Origin: Mucilaginibacter pankratovii | GTDB lineage: Bacteria > Bacteroidota > Bacteroidia > Sphingobacteriales > Sphingobacteriaceae | DNA length: 64,000 nt | NCBI RefSeq assembly: GCF_014773265.1 | Contig: NZ_JACWMY010000015.1 | Span: 62,001-126,000, forward strand | Direction: 5' to 3' | Shown: positions 43,702 to 53,376 of the stretch, one piece after another | Layout: every line of letters begins with the position of its first letter | Position numbering within the stretch: position 1 is the first letter of the stretch | Notes under the pieces: generated by a model | Databases searched by the model: none | What the model saw: only the letters and a program-made list of their open reading frames with translations | Told to the model about the DNA's origin: nothing | Position numbers and translations under genes: made by a program

Positions 43702-45480
43702 TTATTTACTTATATCCGCAGGTTGCGCCATCACGGCTACTGCCTGCAAAAACCAGGCCGCGTGAGGTATCCATTGTTCGGTCCAGCGCCATTCATCGCC
43801 TTTTGCTTCCTTCTTAAAATCAATGCCGGAGCCATCCGGGCAACCATCCTTGCCCGTAACGCCGTTAGAAATACCCCCGCGCTCGCTTCCGTGCCCGTAA
43901 TTAGAGGCCATATACGGCATATTATTTTTCCCAAAACCGTAAATAAAACTTATGCTATAAGGGTTGCAACCCATTATCCACGATAGCTGCCGCTCCGCAT
44001 AATCGGCAAGTGTTGATTTTATTCCCCAGTTTCCCTCGGCCGGATATGCTAACCTGCCACCCACAACGGCAGCCGTAGCCAATGAGCCAAGGCGGGCATT
44101 TTCGCCCTGCCACCACCAGCCGGTCTCATTTTCGTGCGGGATAAAAAAGCCATCCTTCACCTTGCCTTTAAACAAAAAGCTTTGGCGGGCATAACCGAAG
44201 GGGTTACTTATTTTATTGGTAACCGCCAGCTGATAATCCAACGATTGCCTGATGGTTTTTAATGCTGCTGCGCGATAAACGTCCTCTTTTTCTTTATCCA
44301 GGTATCTTGATAAAGCTACCACCGGCAAACCCGCATCCGAGGCATGGAAGTACGGGCGATTTGTATCGTTGGAGATAAAATAGCCGGCGTCGGTCATCCT
44401 GCCATTCAGGTTTTTGGCGCGTTTGCGGGCTTCGTCGCGGTATTGGTCTTCGCCGGTAGCTATCCACAGTTCGGTAGCGGCCATCAGCGCACAATAATCG
44501 TCGATAATGTTTTCTTTACCGTCATCGTCGTATTTGGTGTTATTTATCAGCAAATGCGCGAACGCGCGTTTGGCACCGTCTAAATATTGGGCAGAGGTAA
44601 ATTCGCCGTTCTTTTTCCATTGAGAGATACGGGCAAGCGCCGCAATGGCCATGCCCCCGCCCTCGCGGAACGCGCATTGGTATTGGTTGGTGGTAATGCT
44701 GTTGGCCAGCAAACCTACTACCCGGCGAGCGTTAGGATCTTTATTAAAATAGCTGAACACGATCATATAAAAATAATCATCCTTGCTCAGCGCGCGCATC
44801 ATGTAATCGGCTCCGTAAAGCGCTTCGCTATCAAGCGAATCTTTCAGCTTCCATTTATTTAGCAAACCCGGAATAGCTTCAGAAGCGCTTACCATGCTCC
44901 AGGTAACCAAAGGCGTTTGCTGCGGCGAAAAGTAGTTGGCATATGCCAAATGCGAAAAGTATTTGCTTACATCGCCCGAGGCATCGCACCAGCCGCCACG
45001 CAGATCTACCCTTTGGTTGCTGCCAAAAAGCTGCATTTTGGCATCGGCAGCCAGTTCGCCGGGGGTATTGGCGCGCTGCTTATTATAATAGTGTATAATG
45101 GCCGAAAGCGTGCGTTTCGCCACCATGCTCTCCCCTATTTCGAAGGGGTAAGAAGTATAAACAAGGCCTTCATATTTAATACGCAGCCGGTATTTACCCG
45201 CCGTTTTAAAGGCCGAAAAATTGGCCTGGAAAAACAACTTGCCGGGCAACCAGTCGGTTATCGTTTCAGGATGGGTAAGCATGCCGGTGTAGGCAACCCT
45301 GCCGGTAGCAACATTCACCAAATTAAAGCTGAATGGCCTGGTTAGTTTATTATCAAACTGCAGCACGCCAACCTTCGGGCTATTGCTATCAAAGGCTACC
45401 TGATTGAGGTAAATTACCGGGGCGGCAAATGCGCAACAGGAGATAAATAAAGAAAGTAAGCTTAGGTAAAATTTCTTCAT
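43702..45480 (-). CDS. Glycoside hydrolase family 9 enzyme (cellulase-type) with N-terminal Ig domain
   Basis: 592 residues. Signal peptide MKKFYLSLLSLFISCCAFA. Residues 20-110 are a CelD-N-type Ig domain (VIYLNQVAFDSNSPKVGVLQ). The (alpha/alpha)6 GH9 domain carries the nucleophilic-water Asp region GGWCDASGD, MGCNPYSISFIYGFG and the catalytic Glu in WRWTEQWIPHAAWFL. GH9 members cut beta-1,4-glucans or related glycans, some acting on short oligosaccharides. Periplasmic or secreted; no T9SS tail. Substrate not determinable. Confidence 0.9.
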   Translation of the reverse strand: MKKFYLSLLSLFISCCAFAAPVIYLNQVAFDSNSPKVGVLQFDNKLTRPFSFNLVNVATGRVAYTGMLTHPETITDWLPGKLFFQANFSAFKTAGKYRLRIKYEGLVYTSYPFEIGESMVAKRTLSAIIHYYNKQRANTPGELAADAKMQLFGSNQRVDLRGGWCDASGDVSKYFSHLAYANYFSPQQTPLVTWSMVSASEAIPGLLNKWKLKDSLDSEALYGADYMMRALSKDDYFYMIVFSYFNKDPNARRVVGLLANSITTNQYQCAFREGGGMAIAALARISQWKKNGEFTSAQYLDGAKRAFAHLLINNTKYDDDGKENIIDDYCALMAATELWIATGEDQYRDEARKRAKNLNGRMTDAGYFISNDTNRPYFHASDAGLPVVALSRYLDKEKEDVYRAAALKTIRQSLDYQLAVTNKISNPFGYARQSFLFKGKVKDGFFIPHENETGWWWQGENARLGSLATAAVVGGRLAYPAEGNWGIKSTLADYAERQLSWIMGCNPYSISFIYGFGKNNMPYMASNYGHGSERGGISNGVTGKDGCPDGSGIDFKKEAKGDEWRWTEQWIPHAAWFLQAVAVMAQPADISK

Positions 45481-45531
45481 GATGGGGCAGCTACCGGGTG
45501 AGATAACAGCGGCTGCCCCTAAATATAGAAC

Positions 45532-47016
45532 TTATTTTTTAATTGCCCATACCGAAACCGACCCGGCGCGTGCGAAGAATTCGCCCCAGCCTTCTTCGTT
45601 GATGGTTACTTCGGCATCGTGCTTGTTCAGGTAATCTACAAATACCTTACCGGCATGTGCCTTGCCAACTTCCATGCTTTTGCTGCATTCGTCGCCGTTG
45701 GTTAGCAATACCGCACAGCCCGAGTTGTCGTGCTCACCGTCACCCTCGCGGGTCCAGCCGATACAGTAAGGGTTGTCAAAATAATCTCGCTGTGCGCCAT
45801 AGGCGATATGCTTGCGGGCATACAGCAGGCTTTCCATCTCGCCAAGGGCAGGCAGCTCCACTTCGTGGTCGTTGCCATCATCGCCTTTATCCGTGTATTT
45901 TGACCCATATAAGTCGGAATAGAACACGCAGGGGTAGCCATGTTCGCGCAGCAAAATAAGGGCGTATGCAAGAGGCTTAAACCATTGCTCTACCGGCAGC
46001 GCCAGCGATTGCAGGGGCTGGGTATCGTGGTTTTCTACCAGCGTAACCGCACGGGATGGGTTAGCGGCTACCAGCGTATTATCAAATATTTTGGTCAGGT
46101 CGTAATCCTTCCCTCCCGTGGATGCATCGTGCAGGTTCTGGTGCAGCGGCGCATCAAAAAGCGACATGCGCCCTCCCGTTGCCGTAATGTACTCCTGCAA
46201 TAAGCTCACCTCGTAACTCCAGTACTCGCCAACGGTAAACATTTCCTTGCCGGTTTCGTTGCGCAAGTTATCCAGCCAGTCGTTATAAAATTCGTAGGAG
46301 ATATGTTTAATGGCATCCAGGCGCATCCCGTCAAACTGAATGGTATCGTGGAACCACTTGCCCCAGCGTTTCAGCTCATCGCGCACGGCGGGGTTGCGGG
46401 TATCAATATCATCCAGCATCAGGTAATCAAAGTTGCCGTTCTCATCACCAACCACATCTTCCCAGCTTTCGCCATACTGGTTTTGGATGCTAAAAATGGC
46501 AGATTCATTATTCCCTGCATCGTAATCAATACCACTAAAGCATTGCCAGTCCCACACAAATTTCGAGTGCCGGCCATTTCTGCCAGGAAAAGTAAATTTG
46601 GTGAAAGCTTCTATTTCATAGGGTTCGCTGGTAAATTCGTTACGGTTTTGGGGGTTTACTTTACGCACCGTCACCTTTTCTTTTTCATCGGCCCCGCCCA
46701 TGTGGTTAAGTACAATATCCACGTAAACGGCCAGCCCTTTGCTTTTGGCGGTTTGCACGGCGTCTATCAACTGCTGCTTTGTACCGTATTTTGTACGTAC
46801 TGTACCTTTTTGGTCAAACTCGCCCAGGTCGTAAATATCATATACATCGTATCCAACAGAGTAACCACCGGCTTCGCCTTTGTAAGCCGGCGGCAGCCAA
46901 ACGGCATCTATACCTATAATCTTCAGCCTTTCGGCATCTTTCTTTAAGTGTTCGTATAAGCTGCCATCGCCGGGGTAGTACCATTCAAAAAACTGCAGCA
47001 TTGTAAAATTTTCCAT
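45532..47016 (-). CDS. Cytoplasmic alpha-amylase (GH13_5-like)
   Basis: 494 residues, no signal peptide. It starts TMLQFFEWYYPGDGSLYEHL, typical of the AmyA/GH13_5 group. Catalytic residues lie in GMRLDAIKHI (nucleophile Asp), TVGEYWSYE (acid/base Glu) and LVENHDTQP (transition-state Asp). A C-terminal beta domain ends AGSVSVWAIKK. It hydrolyses alpha-1,4-glucans, likely intracellular glycogen or maltodextrins. It lies 51 bp upstream of the GH9 gene on the same strand; the two substrates are probably different. Confidence 0.94.
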   Translation of the reverse strand: MENFTMLQFFEWYYPGDGSLYEHLKKDAERLKIIGIDAVWLPPAYKGEAGGYSVGYDVYDIYDLGEFDQKGTVRTKYGTKQQLIDAVQTAKSKGLAVYVDIVLNHMGGADEKEKVTVRKVNPQNRNEFTSEPYEIEAFTKFTFPGRNGRHSKFVWDWQCFSGIDYDAGNNESAIFSIQNQYGESWEDVVGDENGNFDYLMLDDIDTRNPAVRDELKRWGKWFHDTIQFDGMRLDAIKHISYEFYNDWLDNLRNETGKEMFTVGEYWSYEVSLLQEYITATGGRMSLFDAPLHQNLHDASTGGKDYDLTKIFDNTLVAANPSRAVTLVENHDTQPLQSLALPVEQWFKPLAYALILLREHGYPCVFYSDLYGSKYTDKGDDGNDHEVELPALGEMESLLYARKHIAYGAQRDYFDNPYCIGWTREGDGEHDNSGCAVLLTNGDECSKSMEVGKAHAGKVFVDYLNKHDAEVTINEEGWGEFFARAGSVSVWAIKK

Positions 47017-47153
47017 AAGGGCAATTGATGTATTTAAACAGCCTACACAACCCGTTATGCCGAATTTGGTTTTAAGCGGGCTATTAAAACAACAGAATTA
47101 TGACTCTCGCAATATTTCTTTTCGGGATGGTTAAGTTTAATTAATTTTAGTTT

Positions 47154-47501
47154 ATGGACACCAGCATATTTATTTACCTGCAATTTTTGCGTGATAAATT
47201 ATTGCCCCTGCCCGGCGTTACCGAAAAAATGTGCTTTGATACGCCCGCGTTTTATGTAAATAAAAAATACTTTATCCGCATACGCGAGGATGGCGAAACC
47301 CTGGTACTGCACACTTTTGAGCGCGATAAATGGATAAGCGCCAACCCCGATGTTTACTTTATAACCGAGCATTATTACAATTACGATTACATGCTGGTAA
47401 ATCTGCCCAAAGCCAACCCGATAGAATTAGAGGGCCTATTGATACAGGCCTGGAAGGACAGGGCGGGCAAGAAATTGATAAAGGAGTGGGGACACGATTA
47501 A
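47154..47501 (+). CDS. MmcQ/YjbR-family protein
   Basis: 115 residues. PGVTEKMCFDTPAFYVNKKYFIRIREDGETLVLHTF and the C-terminal LEGLLIQAWKDRAGKKLIKEW fit the YjbR/CyaY-like fold of MmcQ proteins, which often bind DNA or small molecules but have no settled function. It begins 138 bp from the divergent alpha-amylase gene. The 157 bp after it (47502-47658) hold no gene that I can support. Confidence 0.85.
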   Translation: MDTSIFIYLQFLRDKLLPLPGVTEKMCFDTPAFYVNKKYFIRIREDGETLVLHTFERDKWISANPDVYFITEHYYNYDYMLVNLPKANPIELEGLLIQAWKDRAGKKLIKEWGHD

Positions 47502-47658
47502 AGGATTTGTGGATCAGCACGATTTACTTAAAACTGCCACAAAAGCTTAGTTACCACAAACGAAATTATCGTGCTAATCTTTCAATCCATCAATCGTGTT
47601 GGCACTATCCTTGCAAACATCTCGTTATATATACATTTACCATTAAAAACATAAAATC

Positions 47659-47871
47659 ATGGGCTTATTAAAATTTATAGCAGTTGGCGCAGCCATAGGT
47701 TACGGAATAAACTATATTACTAAAAAGGGCCCGGATGGCCGCTCTATACTGGATGATATTACTGACGATGCACCGGAGTGGTTTGATAAGGCTAAGAAAT
47801 TCGCCGAAGAAAAAGTGGAGCAGGTAGTAACTTCATCGCAATCTAAAGGCGGCTACACCGAAACTTTGTAA
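47659..47871 (+). CDS. YtxH-like small protein
   Basis: 70 residues. A Gly-rich hydrophobic start (MGLLKFIAVGAAIGYGINYI) is followed by a polar amphipathic helix (DDAPEWFDKAKKFAEEKVEQVV), the usual form of small YtxH/stress-associated proteins. Likely membrane-associated. A clear intrinsic terminator follows 25 bp after the stop codon. Confidence 0.7.
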   Translation: MGLLKFIAVGAAIGYGINYITKKGPDGRSILDDITDDAPEWFDKAKKFAEEKVEQVVTSSQSKGGYTETL

Positions 47872-47895
47872 CGATCTTTTTTTTTCACACTCGCT

Positions 47896-47932
47896 AAAAG
47901 CTTCTGCCTGTAACCGGCAGGAGCTTTTTGTT
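47896..47932 (+). terminator. Intrinsic terminator
   Basis: AAAAGCTTCTGCCTG and CGGCAGGAGCTTTTT form a stem with a short TAAC loop and a T-run, downstream of the small protein gene at 47659-47871. Confidence 0.8.
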
Positions 47933-48086
47933 TTAAGGGTTACCGTTGGCTGTTTTTTCGTTAAAAGAGCCGCTCTGTTAAATATCAATTAATGCGATTA
48001 ACGATAGCTTTAAGTAATCCCGCGCTTTAATTAAATTATTTGATAAATTTTTAAGCACGGGGTTATTAATTATATTTATTGCAAAC

Positions 48087-49325
48087 TTGCCCGTTTTGAA
48101 ACTTATTGATAGCCTAACCCAAACCGCCAAATTGTGCGGCCCTGTGTGTGCACCCGTTAAGCCAATCGTAAAAGCTTCGCCCGGGAAGCAGCTGGCCGAT
48201 TTTTTTGGCAATATTTTCAGCACTGCCGATTGGCCGGCGCGATGGCATTGCGGCAGCTGGAGCGATTTCCATGGCTGGCTGTATATTATTTCTGATATCG
48301 GCATCTGGGCGTCCTATTTTGCTATCCCTCTTCTGCTCATTATTATGCTCAGGAAAAAGCAGGATATCCCTTTTCACAAAATAATTTTCCTGTTTGTAGC
48401 TTTTATATTACTATGCGGACTTACCCACTTAATTGACGCCGCTATATTTTGGTGGCCGGCCTATCGTTTAAGCGCGCTGCTGCGCTTTATTACCGCTGTA
48501 GTATCTATTTTTACGGTTTATGCTTTATACAAAATACTGCCAACAGTATTTAACCTGCGTACCGTGGCCGATTTAGAGGCCGAAATAGAGAAGCGCCGCA
48601 TGGTAGAGGAAAAATTAACGTTAAACGAGATAGCTTTGAACAAGTCGCTGGAGCTTACCACCCAAAACAACAAGCAACTGAAGAGTTTTACACACATCCT
48701 GTCGCACAATATCCGCAACCATGCAAGTAATATGGCGCTGGTTTCGAGCCTGGTAGACACAGAGAAGCTGGACCCGGGCACCGCCGTTCTGTTTGAAAAG
48801 CTAAACAATGTATCGCGTGCACTTAATAATACACTGGAAGACCTCTCACAAGCCATCAAAATAAAAGAAAGCGTAATGAAATCTACCGTGCTTTATTTTA
48901 AAACCGTAACGGACGAGGTACTGCAAATCTTTGAATCGGACCTGAAGGTGAATAACGCCACATTAGAAGCAAACTTTAAGGCGGAGCAGGTGGTTTTTCC
49001 GCATATCTACCTGGAGAGTATCCTCATCAACTTAATATCAAACGCTATTAAATACAGAAGCGCGGAGCACCATCTGAAAATAAAATTAAAAACGTATATT
49101 AACAACGAGTTGCGAACCGTTTTAGAGTGCAGCGATAATGGCTTGGGTATAGACCTGAACCTGCATGGCCACAAGCTGTTTGGGCTATATAAAACCTTTC
49201 ACGATCGTAAAGATGCGCATGGCGTAGGGTTGTTTTTAGTGAAAACGCAGGTAGAGTCGCAGGGCGGGCGGATAGAGGTAGAAAGTACGCCAGGAAATGG
49301 CGCCACGTTTAAAATAATTTTTTAA
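48087..49325 (+). CDS. Histidine kinase with ETR1-like ethylene/copper-binding membrane domain
   Basis: 412 residues from a TTG at 48087 (a TTG at 48096 giving MKLIDSL is equally possible). Three membrane helices (about residues 65-85, 97-115, 128-150) match the plant ethylene-receptor domain. ISDxxIWASYFAIP aligns with the first ETR1 helix and ILLCGLTHLI with its second. Asp70, Tyr77, Ile80, Pro81, Ile107, Cys110 and His114 correspond to ETR1 Asp25, Tyr32, Ile35, Pro36, Ile62, Cys65 and His69. The kinase part has H207 (SHNIRNH), the N box LISNAIKY, DNGLGID and HGVGLFLVK. It overlaps the response regulator gene. Ligand unproven. Confidence 0.9.
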   Translation: MPVLKLIDSLTQTAKLCGPVCAPVKPIVKASPGKQLADFFGNIFSTADWPARWHCGSWSDFHGWLYIISDIGIWASYFAIPLLLIIMLRKKQDIPFHKIIFLFVAFILLCGLTHLIDAAIFWWPAYRLSALLRFITAVVSIFTVYALYKILPTVFNLRTVADLEAEIEKRRMVEEKLTLNEIALNKSLELTTQNNKQLKSFTHILSHNIRNHASNMALVSSLVDTEKLDPGTAVLFEKLNNVSRALNNTLEDLSQAIKIKESVMKSTVLYFKTVTDEVLQIFESDLKVNNATLEANFKAEQVVFPHIYLESILINLISNAIKYRSAEHHLKIKLKTYINNELRTVLECSDNGLGIDLNLHGHKLFGLYKTFHDRKDAHGVGLFLVKTQVESQGGRIEVESTPGNGATFKIIF

Positions 49326-49732
49326 TGAATAAAGTAAAAATTGCTTGTGTTGTAGACGATGATGAGATCTATACCTTCACGGTTACACGCATTATAGCCC
49401 GATCTGAAATTGCTGAGAAAACCATTTTTTTTCATAACGGCAAGGCTGCCCTCGATTTTTTTGTGGCAAATGCTAACAATAACGAAGAACTGCCCGACCT
49501 GATCCTATTGGATATTAATATGCCCGTACTTGATGGCTGGCAGTTTTTAGATCAATACGTAAAAATGGCACCAAAGCTGGGCAAGAAAATAACCTTGTTC
49601 ATTGTAAGCTCTTCCATCGATGAAGAAGATTACGCACGGGCAAGGGCTATTGCGCTGGTAAGCGATTTTATTGTAAAACCCCTTACCGTAGAACATTTGC
49701 ATAGTATTTTGGGGCAGCTGGAAGAGCAATAG
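49325..49732 (+). CDS. Single-domain response regulator
   Basis: 135 residues, only a receiver domain: acidic pocket VVDDDEIY, phospho-acceptor LILLDINMPVLDGW, the Ser/Thr switch IVSSS and the invariant Lys in FIVKPLT. Its ATG shares a base with the TAA of the kinase gene (TAATG), so the two are translationally coupled. With no output domain it must act by protein contact, as Spo0F- or CheY-like proteins do, or as a phosphate sink for the ETR1-like kinase. Confidence 0.93.
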   Translation: MNKVKIACVVDDDEIYTFTVTRIIARSEIAEKTIFFHNGKAALDFFVANANNNEELPDLILLDINMPVLDGWQFLDQYVKMAPKLGKKITLFIVSSSIDEEDYARARAIALVSDFIVKPLTVEHLHSILGQLEEQ

Positions 49733-49931
49733 CGCTTTCCCGGTATTGCTTTAGTCACGGTCGTTTTCACGCGCAAACCGGTACTTTAGTATTTAAAATA
49801 TCTACCCGCATTTCCCGGTTTTGTAAAGCGCCGGTGGCAAAAAAAATCAAGTTTTGTAAAAATACGTTGTCCTGTTGTATCGTTTTTAAAAATAGCTGCG
49901 TAATGCAGGTATTATACTTACTAAAAATGTT

Positions 49932-50654
49932 ATGATGAAAAACGTTCAACAAAATTCAAGAAGGTGGGCAGGCATGGTCGGGATGATGTGTTTGCTGGCC
50001 GTATCGCTTAGTTCATGTTTAAAAAACAGCACTACTGTACAACCACCAATAGCGCTGTTATCTGTTATCAACGCTTCGCCGGATGCGCCCACGCTTGATT
50101 TCTATTTAAACGATAATAAGGCCAACGCTTACTCTTTTGGCTTTGGCAACGGTTTAGATTACGTAAGCGCTTACACCGGCAAACGCACAGCAACATTTAC
50201 CACTGCGGGTACCAAAACGGTTTATAAAGCCGATACCATTACGCTTAACGAAAACAGGTATTATTCACTTTTTTTAGCCAATACATTAGGGCACGAAGAA
50301 TTTGTTGTGCTTAACGATACCATTACCAGGCCGGCAGAAAGCAAGGCAAGCATTAGGTTTATTAACCTAAGCCCAGATGCACCTGCGGCAGACCTGGTTA
50401 TAAAAGACGGTGCCACGCTGGTTTCCAACAAAAGTTTCAAAGGTTTTTCGGGCTTTGTGCCTATTGCCGCTACGGCCAAATACACCCTGGAGATTCGGCA
50501 GGCAGGCACTGCTACGGTACTGGCCACGCTAACTAACGTTACTTTAAACAATGGATCGTTGTACACTGTATGGTTGCAGGGGATTGCAGCCACAGGCACA
50601 CCCGACGCAAAGAAACTGGCCGGCAAAATTCAAACAAACGTTTACTACTATTAA
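49932..50654 (+). CDS. DUF4397 lipoprotein
   Basis: 240 residues. The N-terminus has a signal with lipobox LSSC (MMCLLAVSLSSCLKNS). Two DUF4397 repeats follow: LLSVINASPDAPTLDFYLNDNKAN and SIRFINLSPDAPAADLVIKDGATL. These are secreted, Ig-like proteins of unknown function, abundant in Bacteroidota. A strong terminator follows 25 bp after the stop, so it is a single-gene unit. Confidence 0.88.
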   Translation: MMKNVQQNSRRWAGMVGMMCLLAVSLSSCLKNSTTVQPPIALLSVINASPDAPTLDFYLNDNKANAYSFGFGNGLDYVSAYTGKRTATFTTAGTKTVYKADTITLNENRYYSLFLANTLGHEEFVVLNDTITRPAESKASIRFINLSPDAPAADLVIKDGATLVSNKSFKGFSGFVPIAATAKYTLEIRQAGTATVLATLTNVTLNNGSLYTVWLQGIAATGTPDAKKLAGKIQTNVYYY

Positions 50655-50678
50655 GTTTATACCCATTTACCTATGGAA

Positions 50679-50708
50679 CAAAAAACCTGGCTTCGGCCGG
50701 GTTTTTTT
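50679..50708 (+). terminator. Intrinsic terminator with UUCG-type loop
   Basis: AAAAAACCTGGC, a TTCG loop and GCCGGGTTTTTTT form a stable hairpin with a run of seven T residues. It ends the DUF4397 gene and precedes the CheB-CheR gene. Confidence 0.85.
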
Positions 50709-50791
50709 ATGGGCTACCTTTAAAACACAGTTGCCGGCATTATTTAATCAGAAATAAATTTACCTTTAAGTTTTTAACCCCTCCGCACTTA

Positions 50792-53347
50792 ATGAGTAAA
50801 TCGAAAATAACGCTTGCCGAGCTGCCAAAGCCCCAGTTCCCGGTGGTAGGCATCGGCGCATCTGCAGGCGGGTTAGAGGCCATCAAATTATTTTTGCAGG
50901 CCCTGCCAAAAAAAACGGGGATGGCCTTTGTATTTGTACAGCACCTTAGCCCCACGCATGTAAGCATCCTGCCAGAAATACTGGAGCGGATATCGCCCAT
51001 ACCGGTTGTGCCTATCAGCGATGGTATTGCGTTGCAACAGGACCACTTTTACATCGGCCCCGAAAATACGGTTGTAAAAGCTTCAGAGGGCATACTAAAG
51101 CTGGAGCCCGCTGGCCTAAAAAACAAAAAAGCAAATGCTATTGATGTTTTGTTCAGTTCGCTGGGATCGGTACACCAGAGTTATGCTATTGGTATTATCC
51201 TATCCGGCTCGCTTAATGATGGCACGGTAGGGATGCAGGTCATCAAATCAAACGGTGGTATCACCTTTGCGCAGGATAAGGAATCGGCAGCATTTGACAG
51301 TATGCCAAAAAGCGCCGTGCAAAGCGGCGTGGTAGATTTTATTCTGCCTCCCGCCGAGATCGCCAAACACCTGGTGAACATCAATCATCCCTTCAATTTA
51401 AATTTTTTGGCCGGTAACGAGCCGGAATCGAAACAGGAGGACCACGACGTTTTCAAACAGATACTTACGGTACTCCGCGTGCGGCGCGGCGTAGATTTTC
51501 AGTACTATAAATCAAGCACGTTGAAGCGGCGCATCATCCGCCGGATGGCGCTCAATAAAATAGAAAAACCTGCCGATTACCTGTACAGGCTGCGCGAGAG
51601 CAAAAGCGAACAGGATGCGCTGTACAACGATATGCTGATCTCGGTAACGCATTTCTTCCGCGATCCGCAGACCTTTGAAACACTTTGCAGCGATATTTTT
51701 CCGGCTTTGGTCAATCAAAAATCAACCGCGAACGAGCCGCTGCGCATTTGGATAGCGGGCTGCGCCACCGGCGAAGAAGCATACAGCATGGCTATGTGCC
51801 TGCAGGAGTACATGGGAGATAAGGCCGCCACCATGAAATTGCAGATCTTTGCCACCGATATATCCGAAACCGCTATCGCCAAGGCACGCAACGGCCTGTA
51901 CCGCCAAAACGAGCTGGAAGGGCTTAGCGCATCGCGCATACAGCAATTTTTTATTAAGATGGATGGGCACTACCAGGTTACAAAATCCATACGCGATATG
52001 TGCGTATTTGCGCATCATAACCTGTTAAAAGATCCGCCTTTCTCTAAAATAGATCTCATCAGCTGCCGCAATGTTTTAATATACCTGGAACCGGTACTGC
52101 AAAAAAGGGCGCTTACCACTTTCCACTACGCGCTTAACGAGGGTGGCTACCTGATGCTTGGCAAATCGGAAAGTATTGGCACGCATACCGATATTTACAG
52201 CCCTTACCGCTCGGCAGAAAAGATCTACCTGCGTAAAGGGCCGCCGGGCAGGTTTATGAATGTGGCATCCAAAACATCCGAGCAAAACTTCAGGAATATT
52301 GACCAGGGAGAACAACGCGGCGAAACGAAGGATATTTACAAATTGGCCGACGAGACCATGCTGGAGAAATTTGTGCCGCCCGGTTTATTGGTAAACGATA
52401 AGTTTGATATCATCCAGTTTCGCGGGCCTACCGATAACTGGTTGGGGCAGCCACAGGGTAAACCCAGCTTTAACGTACTGAAGCTGGCACGCAACGGGCT
52501 GGCATTTGAACTGCGGAACCTGTTGCAGCAAGCTAAAAAATCAAACCAGCCATCGCGTAAGTACGGTATATTTTATCAGCACAACGATCTGCAGCATTTC
52601 CTGAATATTGAGGTGGTGCCCCTGCGCGACCAGGACGAACAGCATTTTCTGATCGTTTTTCAGCAGGCATCATCCACCGGTATTGAGCCGGGGATGTTTG
52701 AGGGCGGGCCAGCACACGCTAATACCAATTACAACGCAGACGAACTGCGCATAGAGCACCTGGAACGCGAGTTGATCCAATCGCGGGCGGATATGCGCGT
52801 GGTGAGCGAGGAGCAGGAACTGGCAAACGAGGAGCTGCAAAGCGCCAACGAAGAGCTGTTATCGGGCAGTGAGGAATTACAAAGTTTGAACGAGGAACTG
52901 GAAACATCTAAAGAGGAACTGCAAAGCACCAACGAGGAGATCATTGTAATTAATAACGAACTGCTTGACAGGAACGAACAGTTGAACAATTCGCGCCTTT
53001 ATGCCGAGGCGATCATCAACACCATCCGCGACCCATTGCTGATACTGGATAAGGACCTTAAAGTACTGCGCGCCACGCAGGGTTTCTACAAAACCTTTAT
53101 GGTAACCGAGCGCGAAACGGAGGGCCAATACCTGTACGACCTGGGCAACAAACAATGGGATATCCCAGCTTTGCGCGAGGTGTTGGACCGCATATTACCG
53201 CAGCACAAAGAGTTGAAGGATTACGAGTTAAAACACGATTTCCAAACCATTGGCAGCAAAACCATGCTGTTGAATGCTTATCAACTGGATAACAGCCAGC
53301 AGATATTGCTGGCGCTAAAGGATATAACCGAGTTTGTAAAAAAGTAA
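50792..53347 (+). CDS. CheB-CheR-PAS fusion protein
   Basis: 851 residues from the ATG at 50792; upstream in-frame codons run through the terminator. CheB methylesterase domain (residues 15-205) has Ser24 (GASAGG), His51 (VQHLSP) and Asp143 (SGSLNDGTVG). CheR (about 215-480) has ISVTHFFRDP, IWIAGCATGEEAYSMA and the ATDISETAI SAM region with CRNVLIYL. A long coiled coil with repeating EEL units (650-730, NEELQSANEELLSGSEELQ) leads to a PAS domain. There is no receiver and no kinase domain. No chemotaxis receptor or CheA gene is nearby, so the substrate is unknown. Confidence 0.92.
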   Translation: MSKSKITLAELPKPQFPVVGIGASAGGLEAIKLFLQALPKKTGMAFVFVQHLSPTHVSILPEILERISPIPVVPISDGIALQQDHFYIGPENTVVKASEGILKLEPAGLKNKKANAIDVLFSSLGSVHQSYAIGIILSGSLNDGTVGMQVIKSNGGITFAQDKESAAFDSMPKSAVQSGVVDFILPPAEIAKHLVNINHPFNLNFLAGNEPESKQEDHDVFKQILTVLRVRRGVDFQYYKSSTLKRRIIRRMALNKIEKPADYLYRLRESKSEQDALYNDMLISVTHFFRDPQTFETLCSDIFPALVNQKSTANEPLRIWIAGCATGEEAYSMAMCLQEYMGDKAATMKLQIFATDISETAIAKARNGLYRQNELEGLSASRIQQFFIKMDGHYQVTKSIRDMCVFAHHNLLKDPPFSKIDLISCRNVLIYLEPVLQKRALTTFHYALNEGGYLMLGKSESIGTHTDIYSPYRSAEKIYLRKGPPGRFMNVASKTSEQNFRNIDQGEQRGETKDIYKLADETMLEKFVPPGLLVNDKFDIIQFRGPTDNWLGQPQGKPSFNVLKLARNGLAFELRNLLQQAKKSNQPSRKYGIFYQHNDLQHFLNIEVVPLRDQDEQHFLIVFQQASSTGIEPGMFEGGPAHANTNYNADELRIEHLERELIQSRADMRVVSEEQELANEELQSANEELLSGSEELQSLNEELETSKEELQSTNEEIIVINNELLDRNEQLNNSRLYAEAIINTIRDPLLILDKDLKVLRATQGFYKTFMVTERETEGQYLYDLGNKQWDIPALREVLDRILPQHKELKDYELKHDFQTIGSKTMLLNAYQLDNSQQILLALKDITEFVKK

Positions 53348-53376
53348 TTGCGGGCTAAACAAATATCCCCCCAAAT

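Noticed and set aside
52770..52990. Tandem repeat region in the CheB-CheR gene as a DNA repeat element
   Set aside because: The repeated GAGGAACTG-like units encode a coiled coil of EEL heptads and are explained by protein structure.
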